Assembly: GCA_029262775.1 (NCBI GenBank)
Contig: JAJCYR010000056.1
Span: forward strand, 340,676-404,675
DNA: 64,000 nucleotides
Source: Bacteroidota bacterium
GTDB lineage: Bacteria; Bacteroidota; Rhodothermia; Rhodothermales; UBA10348
Direction of reading: 5' to 3'
In this document: one piece after another, positions 32,893 to 42,171 of the stretch
Numbering within the stretch: position 1 is the stretch's first letter
How the letters are laid out: each line of letters starts with the position of its first letter
Made by a program: the position numbers and the translations under genes
The notes under the pieces: generated by a model
Database searches by the model: none
What the model was told of the DNA's origin: nothing
The model's input: only the letters and a program-made list of their open reading frames with translations

Positions 32893-33605
32893 TGTTCATC
32901 GTATTCGACATTGACGGCACACTCATGCTGACCCGTGGTGTCGGGCGAGGGGCAATTGAGGCGGCCCTGGAGCAGCACCTCGGGCGCCGCATTTCTACGG
33001 AAAGAGTGTCCTTCTCAGGGCGGACCGATCCGGCCATTCTGACGGACGTGCTCCTGGCGTCGGGCGTACCGCGGGACGAAATCCCGGGACTGCTTCCGGA
33101 AACGCTCCTCGCCTATGAAGCCGAGCTGTGCCGCCGGCTGGGGCCGCAACACGTGGACCTGCTGCCGGGCGTCATGTCGCTGGTTGGCCTGCTGAGCCGC
33201 CGCGCAGACACGCATCTTGGGATTCTGACAGGAAATATTGAGGGTACCGCACGGGCCAAATTGGCGGCTGCAGGTCTTGGCAATCTGTTCGGGACGGGTG
33301 CCTACGGAAGCGATCATGAAGACCGCAACCTGTTGCCTGCCATTGCCCGCGAGCGCCTCTACCTGGCAACCGGCGTGGACATGCCACCCGAACGCACGGT
33401 CATCATCGGCGATACGGAGCATGATGTGGCGTGCTCACGCGCGCATGGTGCGTGGGCACTTGCCGTGTGCACCGGTTTCGTGCCGCGCGCCCGTCTTGAG
33501 GCCAGCCGTCCCGATCTGCTCCTGGACAGCCTCGACCCGCCACACGCGGTGCTGACCTTCATTGACGGCATCCCGCTGCGCGGTCAAGCGTTAGAAGGCT
33601 GTTGA
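32892..33605 (+). CDS. HAD family hydrolase (phosphatase)
   Basis: A 237-aa haloacid-dehalogenase-type phosphatase. Motif I VFDIDGTL is at residues 3-10, motif II is in HLGILTGN, and motif IV is IIGDTEHDV. The helical cap sits between motifs I and II as in phosphoglycolate phosphatases. Position in the dTDP-sugar operon suggests a sugar-phosphate substrate, but this is inference. ATG 32892 overlaps the previous stop (TGATG). The last 15 nt overlap the convergent transporter gene. Confidence 0.88.
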   Translation: MFIVFDIDGTLMLTRGVGRGAIEAALEQHLGRRISTERVSFSGRTDPAILTDVLLASGVPRDEIPGLLPETLLAYEAELCRRLGPQHVDLLPGVMSLVGLLSRRADTHLGILTGNIEGTARAKLAAAGLGNLFGTGAYGSDHEDRNLLPAIARERLYLATGVDMPPERTVIIGDTEHDVACSRAHGAWALAVCTGFVPRARLEASRPDLLLDSLDPPHAVLTFIDGIPLRGQALEGC

Positions 33606-35111
33606 TGCTTCACCGGCGTTCAGTGGTCCCAGCGTACGGTCCACGAGGCGTTTATTGAAGAACATGAACACCCCCATAACCAGCGCCCACTGTACGACAA
33701 TGGTCATGACGGAATAGGGGTCGAACGGGTTGAACCACGTGTCAGGCGCATAGACCGTCGCCGAGAGTGTGAACCACCAGACGAGCAGGACAACGGCCTG
33801 CGCAGGAATGGCCCACGTTATAAGGACCTCCCAAAGTCGTCCGGCTCGCCAGTCTCCGGCGGCTACATCCACCGCATCGTGGCGGAATGCGGATACGCCG
33901 TAGCGGATGACCGAAAAAGCGATGAATGCCCCCGAAATCATGAGCGCAATGCCCCAGACAAAATCCTGATTGCCAAAAATATTCAAATTGACGGCCGACG
34001 GGACGCCAAGAACAAACCCAACCGTTACGACGGAAATGACCGCAGACCGCCGGCTCAGTCCGAGATCTACGAGCAGGCGGGTCGTGAGTTGGATCATGGA
34101 GATCAGTGAACTGATGGCAGCAAACGCGAGGCCCAGAAAAAACAGGACGGCAAGCACTTCTCCGAAGGGCATTCTGGCGAAAAGCTGCGGCATCCAGATG
34201 AACGTCAGGCCGGTCGCAGCAGGGCCACTGGTCTGCATGATATTCAGCACCTCGGAGCGCGACATTTCGGCCCCCAGCGTCGCGAATACAGTGCCGAATA
34301 TGACGATGGCAGCCATGATGCTGACCGAGTTGTTGCCGAAGCCTGTGATAAGACTGTTTTTGACCACGCCGTGCCGTGCATGCATGTACGCCCCATATGT
34401 CAGGATCAGACCCCACCCTGCCCCGGTGTCCCAGGCATTCTGCGTGAGCGCCTCAAGCCATACACGGGGCTCGGACAGTGTAGACCAGTCGGGGCGAAAC
34501 AGGAAAGCAACCCCTTCCCACGATCCGTCCAGCGTGAGCGTCCTGACGAGGGCAATCAGCACAATGGCCAAGAGCATGGGAATGAGCACCTTGTTCGCCT
34601 TTTCAACGGACGATATACCCCGGATGACCACCACCCCACACAGCACCATGGCCAGGCCATGGAATGCAATGGGCAGCCCACCCTGTTGAAAAGAATCCCA
34701 GATCGCCGTGGACTGTTCTACTGAGATGGGCAGCGGGGACGCAACCATCTGCGTCACATAGTACATACACCAGCCAGCGACGACCGAGTAGTAGAACATG
34801 ATTGCCGTCGCCACAAAACCCACGAAGGCGCCCATCCATCCGAACCGCCTGCCCGCGACCTTGGCCAGCGTGCCAATCACGCCCATCCGTCCCCGGCGTC
34901 CCAACGCATACTCCGCGATGATCAGGGGAATGGACCATATGAGCAGGAAAATGAACCAGGCAAACAGAAAGGCACCCGCGCCATCATCACCGGCGTTGCT
35001 CGCGGCAATGCGCGGAAAACGCCAGATATTGCCCGTTCCCACGGCAATTCCGAGTACACTCAGTATGAGACCGAGTCGGGATGAAAAACGGGCGTCCTGC
35101 TCATTGGGCAT
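33591..35111 (-). CDS. Sodium-dependent transporter, NSS/SNF family
   Basis: A 506-aa, roughly 12-helix transporter of the neurotransmitter:sodium symporter family, importing an amino acid or related solute with Na+. TM1 contains VGTGNIWRFP, which holds the sodium-site and substrate-site residues. The unwound TM6 region is recognisable as NAWDTGAGWGLILTYGAYM. It is the last gene of the parA-acylase-transporter operon, overlapping the acylase by 11 nt, so the pair may release and import an amino compound (inference). Confidence 0.94.
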   Translation of the reverse strand: MPNEQDARFSSRLGLILSVLGIAVGTGNIWRFPRIAASNAGDDGAGAFLFAWFIFLLIWSIPLIIAEYALGRRGRMGVIGTLAKVAGRRFGWMGAFVGFVATAIMFYYSVVAGWCMYYVTQMVASPLPISVEQSTAIWDSFQQGGLPIAFHGLAMVLCGVVVIRGISSVEKANKVLIPMLLAIVLIALVRTLTLDGSWEGVAFLFRPDWSTLSEPRVWLEALTQNAWDTGAGWGLILTYGAYMHARHGVVKNSLITGFGNNSVSIMAAIVIFGTVFATLGAEMSRSEVLNIMQTSGPAATGLTFIWMPQLFARMPFGEVLAVLFFLGLAFAAISSLISMIQLTTRLLVDLGLSRRSAVISVVTVGFVLGVPSAVNLNIFGNQDFVWGIALMISGAFIAFSVIRYGVSAFRHDAVDVAAGDWRAGRLWEVLITWAIPAQAVVLLVWWFTLSATVYAPDTWFNPFDPYSVMTIVVQWALVMGVFMFFNKRLVDRTLGPLNAGEASTAF

Positions 35112-37515
35112 CTTGTTCTCCGGTATCGTTGGCAGCGGTGATTCTGGTCAGGTCGAGCGCATAGTAATCAAACGAGACAAAAGTCTCCACGTGGGCATCA
35201 TAATGACGAGAAAACGGATTGCCGGACTGACCACCCGGATAAACCCCCCACGCGCGGGGCGGTCCGTCTGAAAAGTCCACTACGACCCGCCACGAGGCCG
35301 AGTGCGTAGCCTGCATGCCCCGGGCCGGCGATAACGTCTCCTTCCATCCCGGATAGGACATGTTCTCCCGCCATACCGCCCGGAGTGCCGGACTGCGCGT
35401 GATGTGCCGCATCTGGAGCGTATGAACGTCTCCCCACGGAGTGACATCATCCGGCGGCCCCTGTCGCCGGATGGCTTCGCGCAGGACGTCAGCGAACGTC
35501 TCCCGGTCAGGCGTCGAGACCATGTCAAACCATACGGGATCGGCCGCCGGCGCCTCCTCTCCCGGCTCAGCAAACATGCGCACAAAATGCGGCCGGGGTA
35601 TATCCATGAACACGGGCTCGTCCCAGACCAGATCGTAGAGCGTATCGGCCAGTGCGGCGAAGAGGGTCGCCGCGCGCGACGTCGTCGTCATGCGCCGGTC
35701 CCAGCCCTGTAGCCGCCTGACCAATTCCTGACCGGCCGGATCCAGGCCGGAGAGCGTATCGACGAGAGGAATCAGGTAGTCGGCCTGTACGGCGTGTACG
35801 TCCGCCTGATAGGCCTTCAGATCCTCGGCATCGTGCCCCTTTTTTCCGGATAGCAACGTGTGGATGCGACGGCTCCGGAATACGGAACGCCAGTCGCGTC
35901 CCATGTACGGCCCGGCAGCAGCGGCCGGGCGCTGGTTCGTGGATGTCAGAAATCCACGCCCGGGGTTGGTCCAGGCCGGAAGCTCGTCGAACGGCACGCG
36001 CCCCTGCCACTCCGCATCCGATGTCGAGCCATCGAGAAGGCCCTCTCCCGATTGCCGCCGCGGCCAATAGCCGGTTGCCCGGATGGATATCGTACCGTCG
36101 GCGTCGGCATAAAGGATGTTCTGCATGGGGGAGTCCCACTGGCGCGTGGCCTCCTCGAATTCGGCATGGCTGCGCGCCCGGTGCATTCCCCAGAGCGCCT
36201 CCAGTGTACGGTTGGGCTCATGTCCCACCCAGCGGACGGCGACCGGCCCAAACGGCGTGTCTTCGACAGGGCCATGGTGGGAATATGTCAGGGTCGATAC
36301 GACGGGCTCGCCGCCCCGCACGCGAATGGTATCGGGAATCAGGGTAAGCGGCCGATACGCGCCATCGTGCAGGTACTGCCCGCCCGAGGCATCGAGCGTA
36401 AGCAGGTAGCGGTCAATCTGATCGGCTCCCGTGTTGGTGAACGTCCAGGCGTGACGATCCGTGATGCCCTCCACAATGACCGGCACGGATGGGAACGTGA
36501 CGCCGTAGGATCGGGCCGTCGGTGTATAGAGACCGATTTCATACCATATGGCGGGCAGCGATAGATTAAGGTGCATGTCGCCAGCCAGAATGGGCTTTCC
36601 TGAGGCCGACCCCTCGCCGCTCACGGCCCAGTTGTTTGAACCTGTGCCTTCGATGTAGCCGCGCGCGAGGGACTGCAGGCCGATGGCGGGCGCGGCCTCC
36701 CCGCCAGGGCGCCAGGATCGGGAGGTTTGATGAGTCGGGAGCGCCCCGGATACCGATGTGGCCTGGCCCCCGGAGGCCGCGCCCGCAGATGCCGGCACGA
36801 TGGGCTCTTCGTGGCCCGACGCTTCTGGAAAAAGGGCCGCGTAGTCTTCGGCTGAGAGTAGGCGCCGCGCCTGTTCGTATGCCACGTCACCACTGCTGTA
36901 ACTCAGGTCGAAGGTCATGAAGAGCTGCAGCGCAGCCGTATGCTCCGCGGTGAACGGTGCGGGTGCAAACCCGAGAAGCCGGTATTCGAAGGGGTACTCG
37001 TCCCGGGTCAGACTGCTGATCCAGGCGTTTGCCCCCTCCGCGTACCAGCCCATGGCGCGACCAGCATCGCTCGTGAGCCGCTCCGTCCTGAGGGCCTGGT
37101 CATGCACAGCGCGCGCCATACCTATCCGGCGGAAATACTGATCCTGCGCGAGAGCATCCCGGCCGAGCACCTCCGAAAGGCGACCCGTCGCAACGCGCCA
37201 AAGGAATTCCATCTCGAATAGACGATCCCGGGCCACGACGTACCCCATGGCCATGACGGCATCACGATCAGAACCGGCCGTGATGTGTGGTACGCCCCGC
37301 GCATCCATGTCCACAACCACGGGCGATGTCATGCCCTCGAGCAGCAACACGTCACTTTCATGCGGTGTGGCGTGGCGCGCGGTGGCATAAAGACCTCGAA
37401 CGGGTTCGAGCAATGGACCGGGCGTGAACGATCCCCCGACAGGTCTTCCCAGAATCCAGAGAAGTCCAACGAGCAGTGCAACGGGTGGTAGCAGGTAGCG
37501 AATTCGCCTCCTCAT
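35101..37515 (-). CDS. Penicillin acylase family (S45) Ntn-hydrolase
   Basis: An 804-aa enzyme of the penicillin acylase / acyl-homoserine-lactone acylase family. It has one N-terminal hydrophobic segment (LLPPVALLVGLLWIL) acting as signal or anchor, an alpha-chain with DARGVPHI, a spacer, and the beta-chain beginning at Ser293 in the conserved GSNNWAVSG motif. The usual beta-chain Asn and Arg regions follow (FTNTGADQ). It hydrolyses amide bonds of acylated amino compounds in the periplasm; substrate unknown. ATG 37515 overlaps the parA stop by 4 nt; the ORF's upstream 57 codons lie inside parA. Confidence 0.92.
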   Translation of the reverse strand: MRRRIRYLLPPVALLVGLLWILGRPVGGSFTPGPLLEPVRGLYATARHATPHESDVLLLEGMTSPVVVDMDARGVPHITAGSDRDAVMAMGYVVARDRLFEMEFLWRVATGRLSEVLGRDALAQDQYFRRIGMARAVHDQALRTERLTSDAGRAMGWYAEGANAWISSLTRDEYPFEYRLLGFAPAPFTAEHTAALQLFMTFDLSYSSGDVAYEQARRLLSAEDYAALFPEASGHEEPIVPASAGAASGGQATSVSGALPTHQTSRSWRPGGEAAPAIGLQSLARGYIEGTGSNNWAVSGEGSASGKPILAGDMHLNLSLPAIWYEIGLYTPTARSYGVTFPSVPVIVEGITDRHAWTFTNTGADQIDRYLLTLDASGGQYLHDGAYRPLTLIPDTIRVRGGEPVVSTLTYSHHGPVEDTPFGPVAVRWVGHEPNRTLEALWGMHRARSHAEFEEATRQWDSPMQNILYADADGTISIRATGYWPRRQSGEGLLDGSTSDAEWQGRVPFDELPAWTNPGRGFLTSTNQRPAAAAGPYMGRDWRSVFRSRRIHTLLSGKKGHDAEDLKAYQADVHAVQADYLIPLVDTLSGLDPAGQELVRRLQGWDRRMTTTSRAATLFAALADTLYDLVWDEPVFMDIPRPHFVRMFAEPGEEAPAADPVWFDMVSTPDRETFADVLREAIRRQGPPDDVTPWGDVHTLQMRHITRSPALRAVWRENMSYPGWKETLSPARGMQATHSASWRVVVDFSDGPPRAWGVYPGGQSGNPFSRHYDAHVETFVSFDYYALDLTRITAANDTGEQDAQ

Positions 37516-38330
37516 ACTCCCATGGCTTCGGTTGCGGACTCGGTTTCCGGACTGGCCTGGTCCCGGTGCCCGATTCGCACCATCAGTTCCTCGGCTGCGC
37601 TGGCATAGTCCACCGCACCACGGGCATGCGCGTTGCGACTGTACACCGTCCCACCCGGGCCATGCGAAATGGACAGTGTCGTGCACGTCCGAATGATCTG
37701 CCGCATGACGTGCGCGCCGTACTTCTCCCGCATGTACGCCCTGTACGAGCGGTGATTCTGCTTGCGGCCATCGACCATGGTCAACAGGAAGCTGGGCTCA
37801 TCCAAACCGGGGTTCAGCCTTTTGCGCACCATCTGCGCGGTTTGCCAGGTCTGTTCCGCACCGACGACGGGTTGGTACTCCGGCAGAACGGGAATCACCA
37901 CATGATCACTGGCCGTCAGCGCATTGAGACTGTAGACGGTAACGGCCGCCGCGGTATCGAACAGCAGGACATCATAACCGAGTGAGGGGGCATCCCGTTC
38001 AACAAATTCCTTGAGCCAGAGCACATCGACTGGACGCGTGAGTTTCCGCATGCCGGCAGAAAGGGCCGAAGAGGATGGCATGAGGTCAAAGCTACCCGTC
38101 TCGACGATGGGCAAATCGCGGCCCTCCTTGGCATCGGGATCGAATAGAATGGTCGACGACTCGGCGGCATCCGGCTCGCCAACGCCCACCATCCGCGTCA
38201 GGAAGCCCTGAGGATCCAGGTCAACTACCAGGACGTTCAGGCCCGACAGCGCCAAGGCAGCCGACAGGTTGATGGAAGACGTGGTTTTGCCCGTCCCCCC
38301 TTTGTGATTGCAAACCGAAATCGTGATCAT
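37512..38330 (-). CDS. ParA family ATPase, orphan
   Basis: A 272-aa deviant-Walker-A ATPase: CNHKGGTGKTTSSINLSAAL at the N-terminus, VVDLDPQG for Walker A', and YDVLLFDTAAA for Walker B. Such proteins position DNA or other large cargo by nucleoid-associated gradients. No parB or centromere-like repeats are adjacent; instead it starts an operon with the S45 acylase (4-nt overlap) and an NSS transporter. ATG 38330 begins the Walker fold; the longer ORF adds 12 unsupported codons. Confidence 0.92.
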   Translation of the reverse strand: MITISVCNHKGGTGKTTSSINLSAALALSGLNVLVVDLDPQGFLTRMVGVGEPDAAESSTILFDPDAKEGRDLPIVETGSFDLMPSSSALSAGMRKLTRPVDVLWLKEFVERDAPSLGYDVLLFDTAAAVTVYSLNALTASDHVVIPVLPEYQPVVGAEQTWQTAQMVRKRLNPGLDEPSFLLTMVDGRKQNHRSYRAYMREKYGAHVMRQIIRTCTTLSISHGPGGTVYSRNAHARGAVDYASAAEELMVRIGHRDQASPETESATEAMGV

Positions 38331-38362
38331 GAACGAGCGCGTGCACCCATGTTGCGGAACGC

Positions 38363-38395
38363 GCAAGTTAGTTCAATGGATCTACAACATCCAAG
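38363..38395 (-). promoter_or_regulatory. Candidate promoter of the parA operon
   Basis: On the minus strand CTTG (38395-38392), 21 nt, then TAACTTGC (38370-38363). The -7 box matches the one at the initiator tRNA gene (TAACTTG). It overlaps the beginning of the divergent lnt gene, leaving a leader of about 26 nt for parA. Confidence 0.4.
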
Positions 38396-39827
38396 GTCGT
38401 ATTTGGCCGCCGTGTCCGTGGCCTGCCTGGCCGGCCTCCTGCTCGCTGCCGCTGCGCCGCCTGCCGTTGTGTCCATAACGGCTCTTCCGTCTCTTCTGGT
38501 CCTCTTTGTGTCCATTAAGCTACTGGCTCCACACCGGGATGTCGTGTGGCCTCTCTTCGCCTACCTTTTCGTGGGCTGGGGCATCTCCTACGGATGGATT
38601 CTGGATCATGCCTGGCCCCAGACGGCACTTGTTTCCATGCTGCTGCTCGCCCTCGTCACCCTCATTGGCGCCATTCTCGCCCGGACAGGCTTCAGGCTGG
38701 CTGGCGTCTTCGGGGTTGTAACGGCCATGATGCTGTATGAAGCCATACTGACCTTCGGGCCCGTCCCCATGCCGCTTGTTTCTGTAGGCTATACGGCAGA
38801 GGGCACGTCGTGGGCGGGACTCGTGTCTCTTTTCGGCATCACGGGCGTGTCGTTTCTGATGTGGGGGCTCGCCGCCCTGGCTGCGCAGCGGCGCGTGCGG
38901 GTTCAGATTGCGGTCGCGGTGTTGTGGGTCCTGGCCGCAGTATCCGGGCTTGATGAGCGCATTGGACATTTCCCTTCGCGCCACGCACCGCCCCTTTCCA
39001 TTGTGCTGGTGCAGCCGGGTACGTCTTCGGAAACCTGGGCGGATATCTACGACGATCAGCGTGTGGAAGCCCTGGTCGCGCTCTCGGGCGCAGCCGACGG
39101 GCTCTGGATCTGGCCAGAGACGGCGCTGCCGATTGGAACCGTCAGCCGGCAGGATTCGCTGCTCAGGCGGCATGCCTCCACAGATGTGATCTCAGGTGGC
39201 ATTGTTGTCGGCGACGGTGGCGACGTGCACAACGCGGCGGTGTACTGGCGGGCGCCGCATCGACCGGAAAATGAACAGTTGACATGGAATGGAAAACGGC
39301 GATTGATTCCGCTCGTTGAATTCATTCCAGGTCTTGCGTGGATGCCTTGGCTGCGTTTCCTGCGCGTGGACAGTGGGGGCGCTCTCGGGTATTCGCCGGG
39401 CGGGGAGCGAGCCGTCTGGAACGCCGGTGACCTTCGCGTGTCCGCTCTGGTCTGCTTTGAGAGCCTCTTCGCCTCAGAAGCCCGGGCAGCTGCGCTTGGT
39501 GGTGCTCAGCTGATCGTCGTGCTGTCGAATGACGGGTGGTGGGAGAGCGACCGTATGCAGTTGCAGCACAGGGATATGACGGCGCTTGTCGCGCGCGCGA
39601 CGGGACGCACTATCGTCATGGCCGGCGTATCCGGGTGGTCCGGAGTGCTGTCCGAAACGGGGCGCATGGTAGATGAGATGCCCATGGGCGAGGCGTCCTC
39701 GCTCCGCACGGAAGTTCGGCCCCATCCCCGGGATACATTGTATCTTGCGGCGGGCGAGTCTTTTTCGGCGTTGTTTTTCCTGGTGGTAGTGTGTTTGAGT
39801 TTGATGCAGTGGAAAAGGCATGATTAG
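38376..39827 (+). CDS. lnt: Apolipoprotein N-acyltransferase
   Basis: A 483-aa inner-membrane enzyme that adds the third acyl chain to lipoproteins, several of which are encoded in this window. About six N-terminal hydrophobic segments are followed by a carbon-nitrogen hydrolase domain with the catalytic triad visible as Glu in WIWPETALP, Lys in GKRRLIPLVEFIP and Cys in SALVCFESLF, and a last C-terminal membrane segment. ATG 38376 is used; ATG 38349 is also possible. It overlaps the Maf gene by 8 nt. Confidence 0.93.
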   Translation: MDLQHPRSYLAAVSVACLAGLLLAAAAPPAVVSITALPSLLVLFVSIKLLAPHRDVVWPLFAYLFVGWGISYGWILDHAWPQTALVSMLLLALVTLIGAILARTGFRLAGVFGVVTAMMLYEAILTFGPVPMPLVSVGYTAEGTSWAGLVSLFGITGVSFLMWGLAALAAQRRVRVQIAVAVLWVLAAVSGLDERIGHFPSRHAPPLSIVLVQPGTSSETWADIYDDQRVEALVALSGAADGLWIWPETALPIGTVSRQDSLLRRHASTDVISGGIVVGDGGDVHNAAVYWRAPHRPENEQLTWNGKRRLIPLVEFIPGLAWMPWLRFLRVDSGGALGYSPGGERAVWNAGDLRVSALVCFESLFASEARAAALGGAQLIVVLSNDGWWESDRMQLQHRDMTALVARATGRTIVMAGVSGWSGVLSETGRMVDEMPMGEASSLRTEVRPHPRDTLYLAAGESFSALFFLVVVCLSLMQWKRHD

Positions 39828-40416
39828 TTTTCTTGTACCTTTTGTTTTGGCATCGGCCAGCCCAAGGCGCCGGCACCTCGTTGCGCAGCTGATCCGCGAC
39901 GCCCAGTACGACGTTTCCGATTCGGAAGAGCAGTTTCTTCCGGGAGAAGAGGCGCCCATGGCCGTGACGCGACTCGCCCGCGAAAAAGCGGAAACCGTAT
40001 CTGAAAGACACCTGCCGGCGCTGGTGCTGGGCGCAGACACGGTAGTTGTGCTTGACGGCACCATTCTCGGAAAACCGTCCGATGCGCAAGATGCCGCCCG
40101 TATGCTGGCCTCCCTCTCCGGACGCACGCACGATGTGTATACGGGCATCGCGCTGGTGCATGGGCCGACTTCGCGCGTCGTAACCGAAGCTGTCTGCACC
40201 CGGGTCCATTTCGATACCCTGTCGGACGAGGAGATAGCAGCGTACGTCCGCTCCGGCGCACCCCTGGACAAGGCCGGAGCGTACGGCATACAGGACGACA
40301 CGGGAGCCCTTTTCGTGCGGGGCATAGACGGAGATTATTTCAATGTGGTGGGTCTACCGCAGAACAGGCTTTACAGGCTGCTTCGGGCCTATTTCAACGA
40401 CCTGGTCGCCCCATGA
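39820..40416 (+). CDS. Maf-type nucleotide pyrophosphatase
   Basis: A 198-aa Maf/Ham1-superfamily enzyme that hydrolyses non-canonical or house-cleaning nucleoside triphosphates (dTTP/UTP/pseudo-UTP types). The signature LASASPRRRHL is at the N-terminus, with ADTVVVLDGTILGKPSD and the YGIQDDTGALFVRGIDGDYFNVVGLP block near the C-terminus. It overlaps lnt upstream and the amidotransferase gene downstream by 4 nt, so it sits in the middle of a three-gene operon. Confidence 0.93.
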   Translation: MISFLVPFVLASASPRRRHLVAQLIRDAQYDVSDSEEQFLPGEEAPMAVTRLAREKAETVSERHLPALVLGADTVVVLDGTILGKPSDAQDAARMLASLSGRTHDVYTGIALVHGPTSRVVTEAVCTRVHFDTLSDEEIAAYVRSGAPLDKAGAYGIQDDTGALFVRGIDGDYFNVVGLPQNRLYRLLRAYFNDLVAP

Positions 40417-41150
40417 GCGCCTTCCCGAATATCTCCGCCCTGCTCATTCAAGCTCGGACTGAAGCGGATATGCTGCAGCAGGAGCTCGATTGCTTTCTGG
40501 AGCGGACGCGCCTCGCCGATGGTCAAATCCGGACGCGGAATGTAGTTACTGACCCGTTGGACGAGGACCTGCCGAGTGGCTTCGATGTCGTGTTCATTGG
40601 GGGGGCTGGCGAATTTTCGGCAGCCGACGACCACACATGGATACCTGGCCTCCTCGAACGGGTACGCCGTTTGGTCCGCTCAGGCACTCCCCTGTTTGGC
40701 TCGTGTTGGGGGCATCAGATCATAGCCCGCGCGCTGGGTGGCCGCGTAGAACACGACTCCCTGAGAGCCGAAATGGGATGCCTACCAGTCGAACTTACCG
40801 ACGCCGGCCGCACCGACGCCCTTTTTTCAGGATTTCCGGAGACTTTCCTGGCCAATATGGGGCACCATGACCGAGTCACCGTTCTTCCTCCGGGTGCCAT
40901 CGAGCTGGCGCGCAGTGCCACGCAGCCTTTTCAGTCATTCAGAATCGCTGGCGTGCCGGTATACGGGACGCAGTTTCACTCCGAGTTGGACGCTGCCCGG
41001 GAGAAAGAGCGGCTCATCAGGTATCAGAAGTATTACATGGATGAAATGCCGGATGCGACGGCCCTGCAGGGGGTTATGGATGCGCTCGCCGAAACCACAG
41101 AAGTAGATCATCTCCTGTACGATTTTCTGCGCACGTTCACTCAGGCCTGA
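40413..41150 (+). CDS. Class I glutamine amidotransferase
   Basis: A 245-aa stand-alone GATase1 protein. The nucleophile elbow is PLFGSCWGHQIIA (Cys), and the His of the triad is in VYGTQFHSEL. Such proteins resemble GMP-synthase-type amidotransferase domains; no synthase partner is adjacent, so the acceptor is unknown. Its start overlaps the maf stop as ATGA. It ends 19 nt before the convergent nitroreductase gene. Confidence 0.88.
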   Translation: MSAFPNISALLIQARTEADMLQQELDCFLERTRLADGQIRTRNVVTDPLDEDLPSGFDVVFIGGAGEFSAADDHTWIPGLLERVRRLVRSGTPLFGSCWGHQIIARALGGRVEHDSLRAEMGCLPVELTDAGRTDALFSGFPETFLANMGHHDRVTVLPPGAIELARSATQPFQSFRIAGVPVYGTQFHSELDAAREKERLIRYQKYYMDEMPDATALQGVMDALAETTEVDHLLYDFLRTFTQA

Positions 41151-41169
41151 TAGAGCCTGCTACTGAGAT

Positions 41170-42150
41170 TCAGCCCGTGAAGCCGGGGTGGATCATGACA
41201 TCGACAATTGAACGCCGCGGCGTCGGCGCACCGGACGCACCGCTGCTTTCCGCCATGCGCAGGAATATCTGCGGCGTACCCTGCAGGGAGAGTGCTTTTC
41301 CGAGTTTTATTCGGACGTGCCCCAGATGTAGTGGCCTCGATGCCAGCGACACGACCAGATTCTCACGTGTGGCTGCGATAAGGCCACTTTCCAATGCAAT
41401 TCCTCCCTGGAACCACGATAACATTCTATCGCCATGCGTCACAAGCACACCAAACACAGCTCCTTCCGATTCGGCGAAGAATGAGGAGGCATTGAGCTGC
41501 ATTCCACCGGGAATTCCGTCCCGACTCCGTACGCGGTTTGGATGTCGCCACATAGCCTCCTCCTTTGCCAGCAACCGGACATCTTCCCTGTTTTCTTCAA
41601 CAATCTGCAACACGATCCGCATGTCCTCCGGGCTGATCAGAGACATCGTTGCGCCCTTTCGCTCCATTTCGTGTTGAACAGATGCCACGGTTCCCACCGG
41701 AGGAGGGAGAACTGCCTCGTGGGGCGCAACCGTTCGTCGGGCCAACAGGTATTCCAGCGCCGAGGTGTCTATATCCCGACCGCTGCGCGCGTCTACATCG
41801 ATACGGGCCAGCAGATCGGGATCAGACAGATCCGGAAACCTGGATACACGATAGGAAAACCCAAGTGCCATGAGGGCGAATGTCAGGTTTTGGAGTGCCG
41901 CACAGCAACTCATCAGCATGCATCGATCCTCCGGATCTATCGCTGGAAGCCCCCTGCTGCGATCCGCATACAGAAAGACCGATGCATCGGTGACCCGAAA
42001 CAGCCACGGTTGGGAATTATGGGTCGATGGCGCAAGCACGGCAAACTGAAGCGCATACTTGAGCTGAACGTGCCTGGGCGCATCGAATGGGAATCTGCCG
42101 GGTTTCACATCCCTCGGACTATCTCGGATACGCTGCTGGGAAAGCGGCAT
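41170..42150 (-). CDS. Acg-family nitroreductase-like FMN protein
   Basis: A 326-aa protein with the arrangement of the Acg (Rv2032-like) nitroreductase group: LAPSTHNSQPWLFRV near the N-terminus, FLYADRSRGLPAIDPEDR, then a CCAALQNLTFALMALGF helix and a second half-domain with LARRT and late SLASRPLHLGHVRIKLGK. In mycobacteria Acg proteins are part of the DosR hypoxia regulon and have a lid-altered FMN site (known for the family). Here the gene starts 21 nt after tonB in the same direction and lies downstream of a FixL-like two-component system. Confidence 0.8.
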   Translation of the reverse strand: MPLSQQRIRDSPRDVKPGRFPFDAPRHVQLKYALQFAVLAPSTHNSQPWLFRVTDASVFLYADRSRGLPAIDPEDRCMLMSCCAALQNLTFALMALGFSYRVSRFPDLSDPDLLARIDVDARSGRDIDTSALEYLLARRTVAPHEAVLPPPVGTVASVQHEMERKGATMSLISPEDMRIVLQIVEENREDVRLLAKEEAMWRHPNRVRSRDGIPGGMQLNASSFFAESEGAVFGVLVTHGDRMLSWFQGGIALESGLIAATRENLVVSLASRPLHLGHVRIKLGKALSLQGTPQIFLRMAESSGASGAPTPRRSIVDVMIHPGFTG

Positions 42151-42171
42151 GCAAAGGTGCTCAGTTGTACG

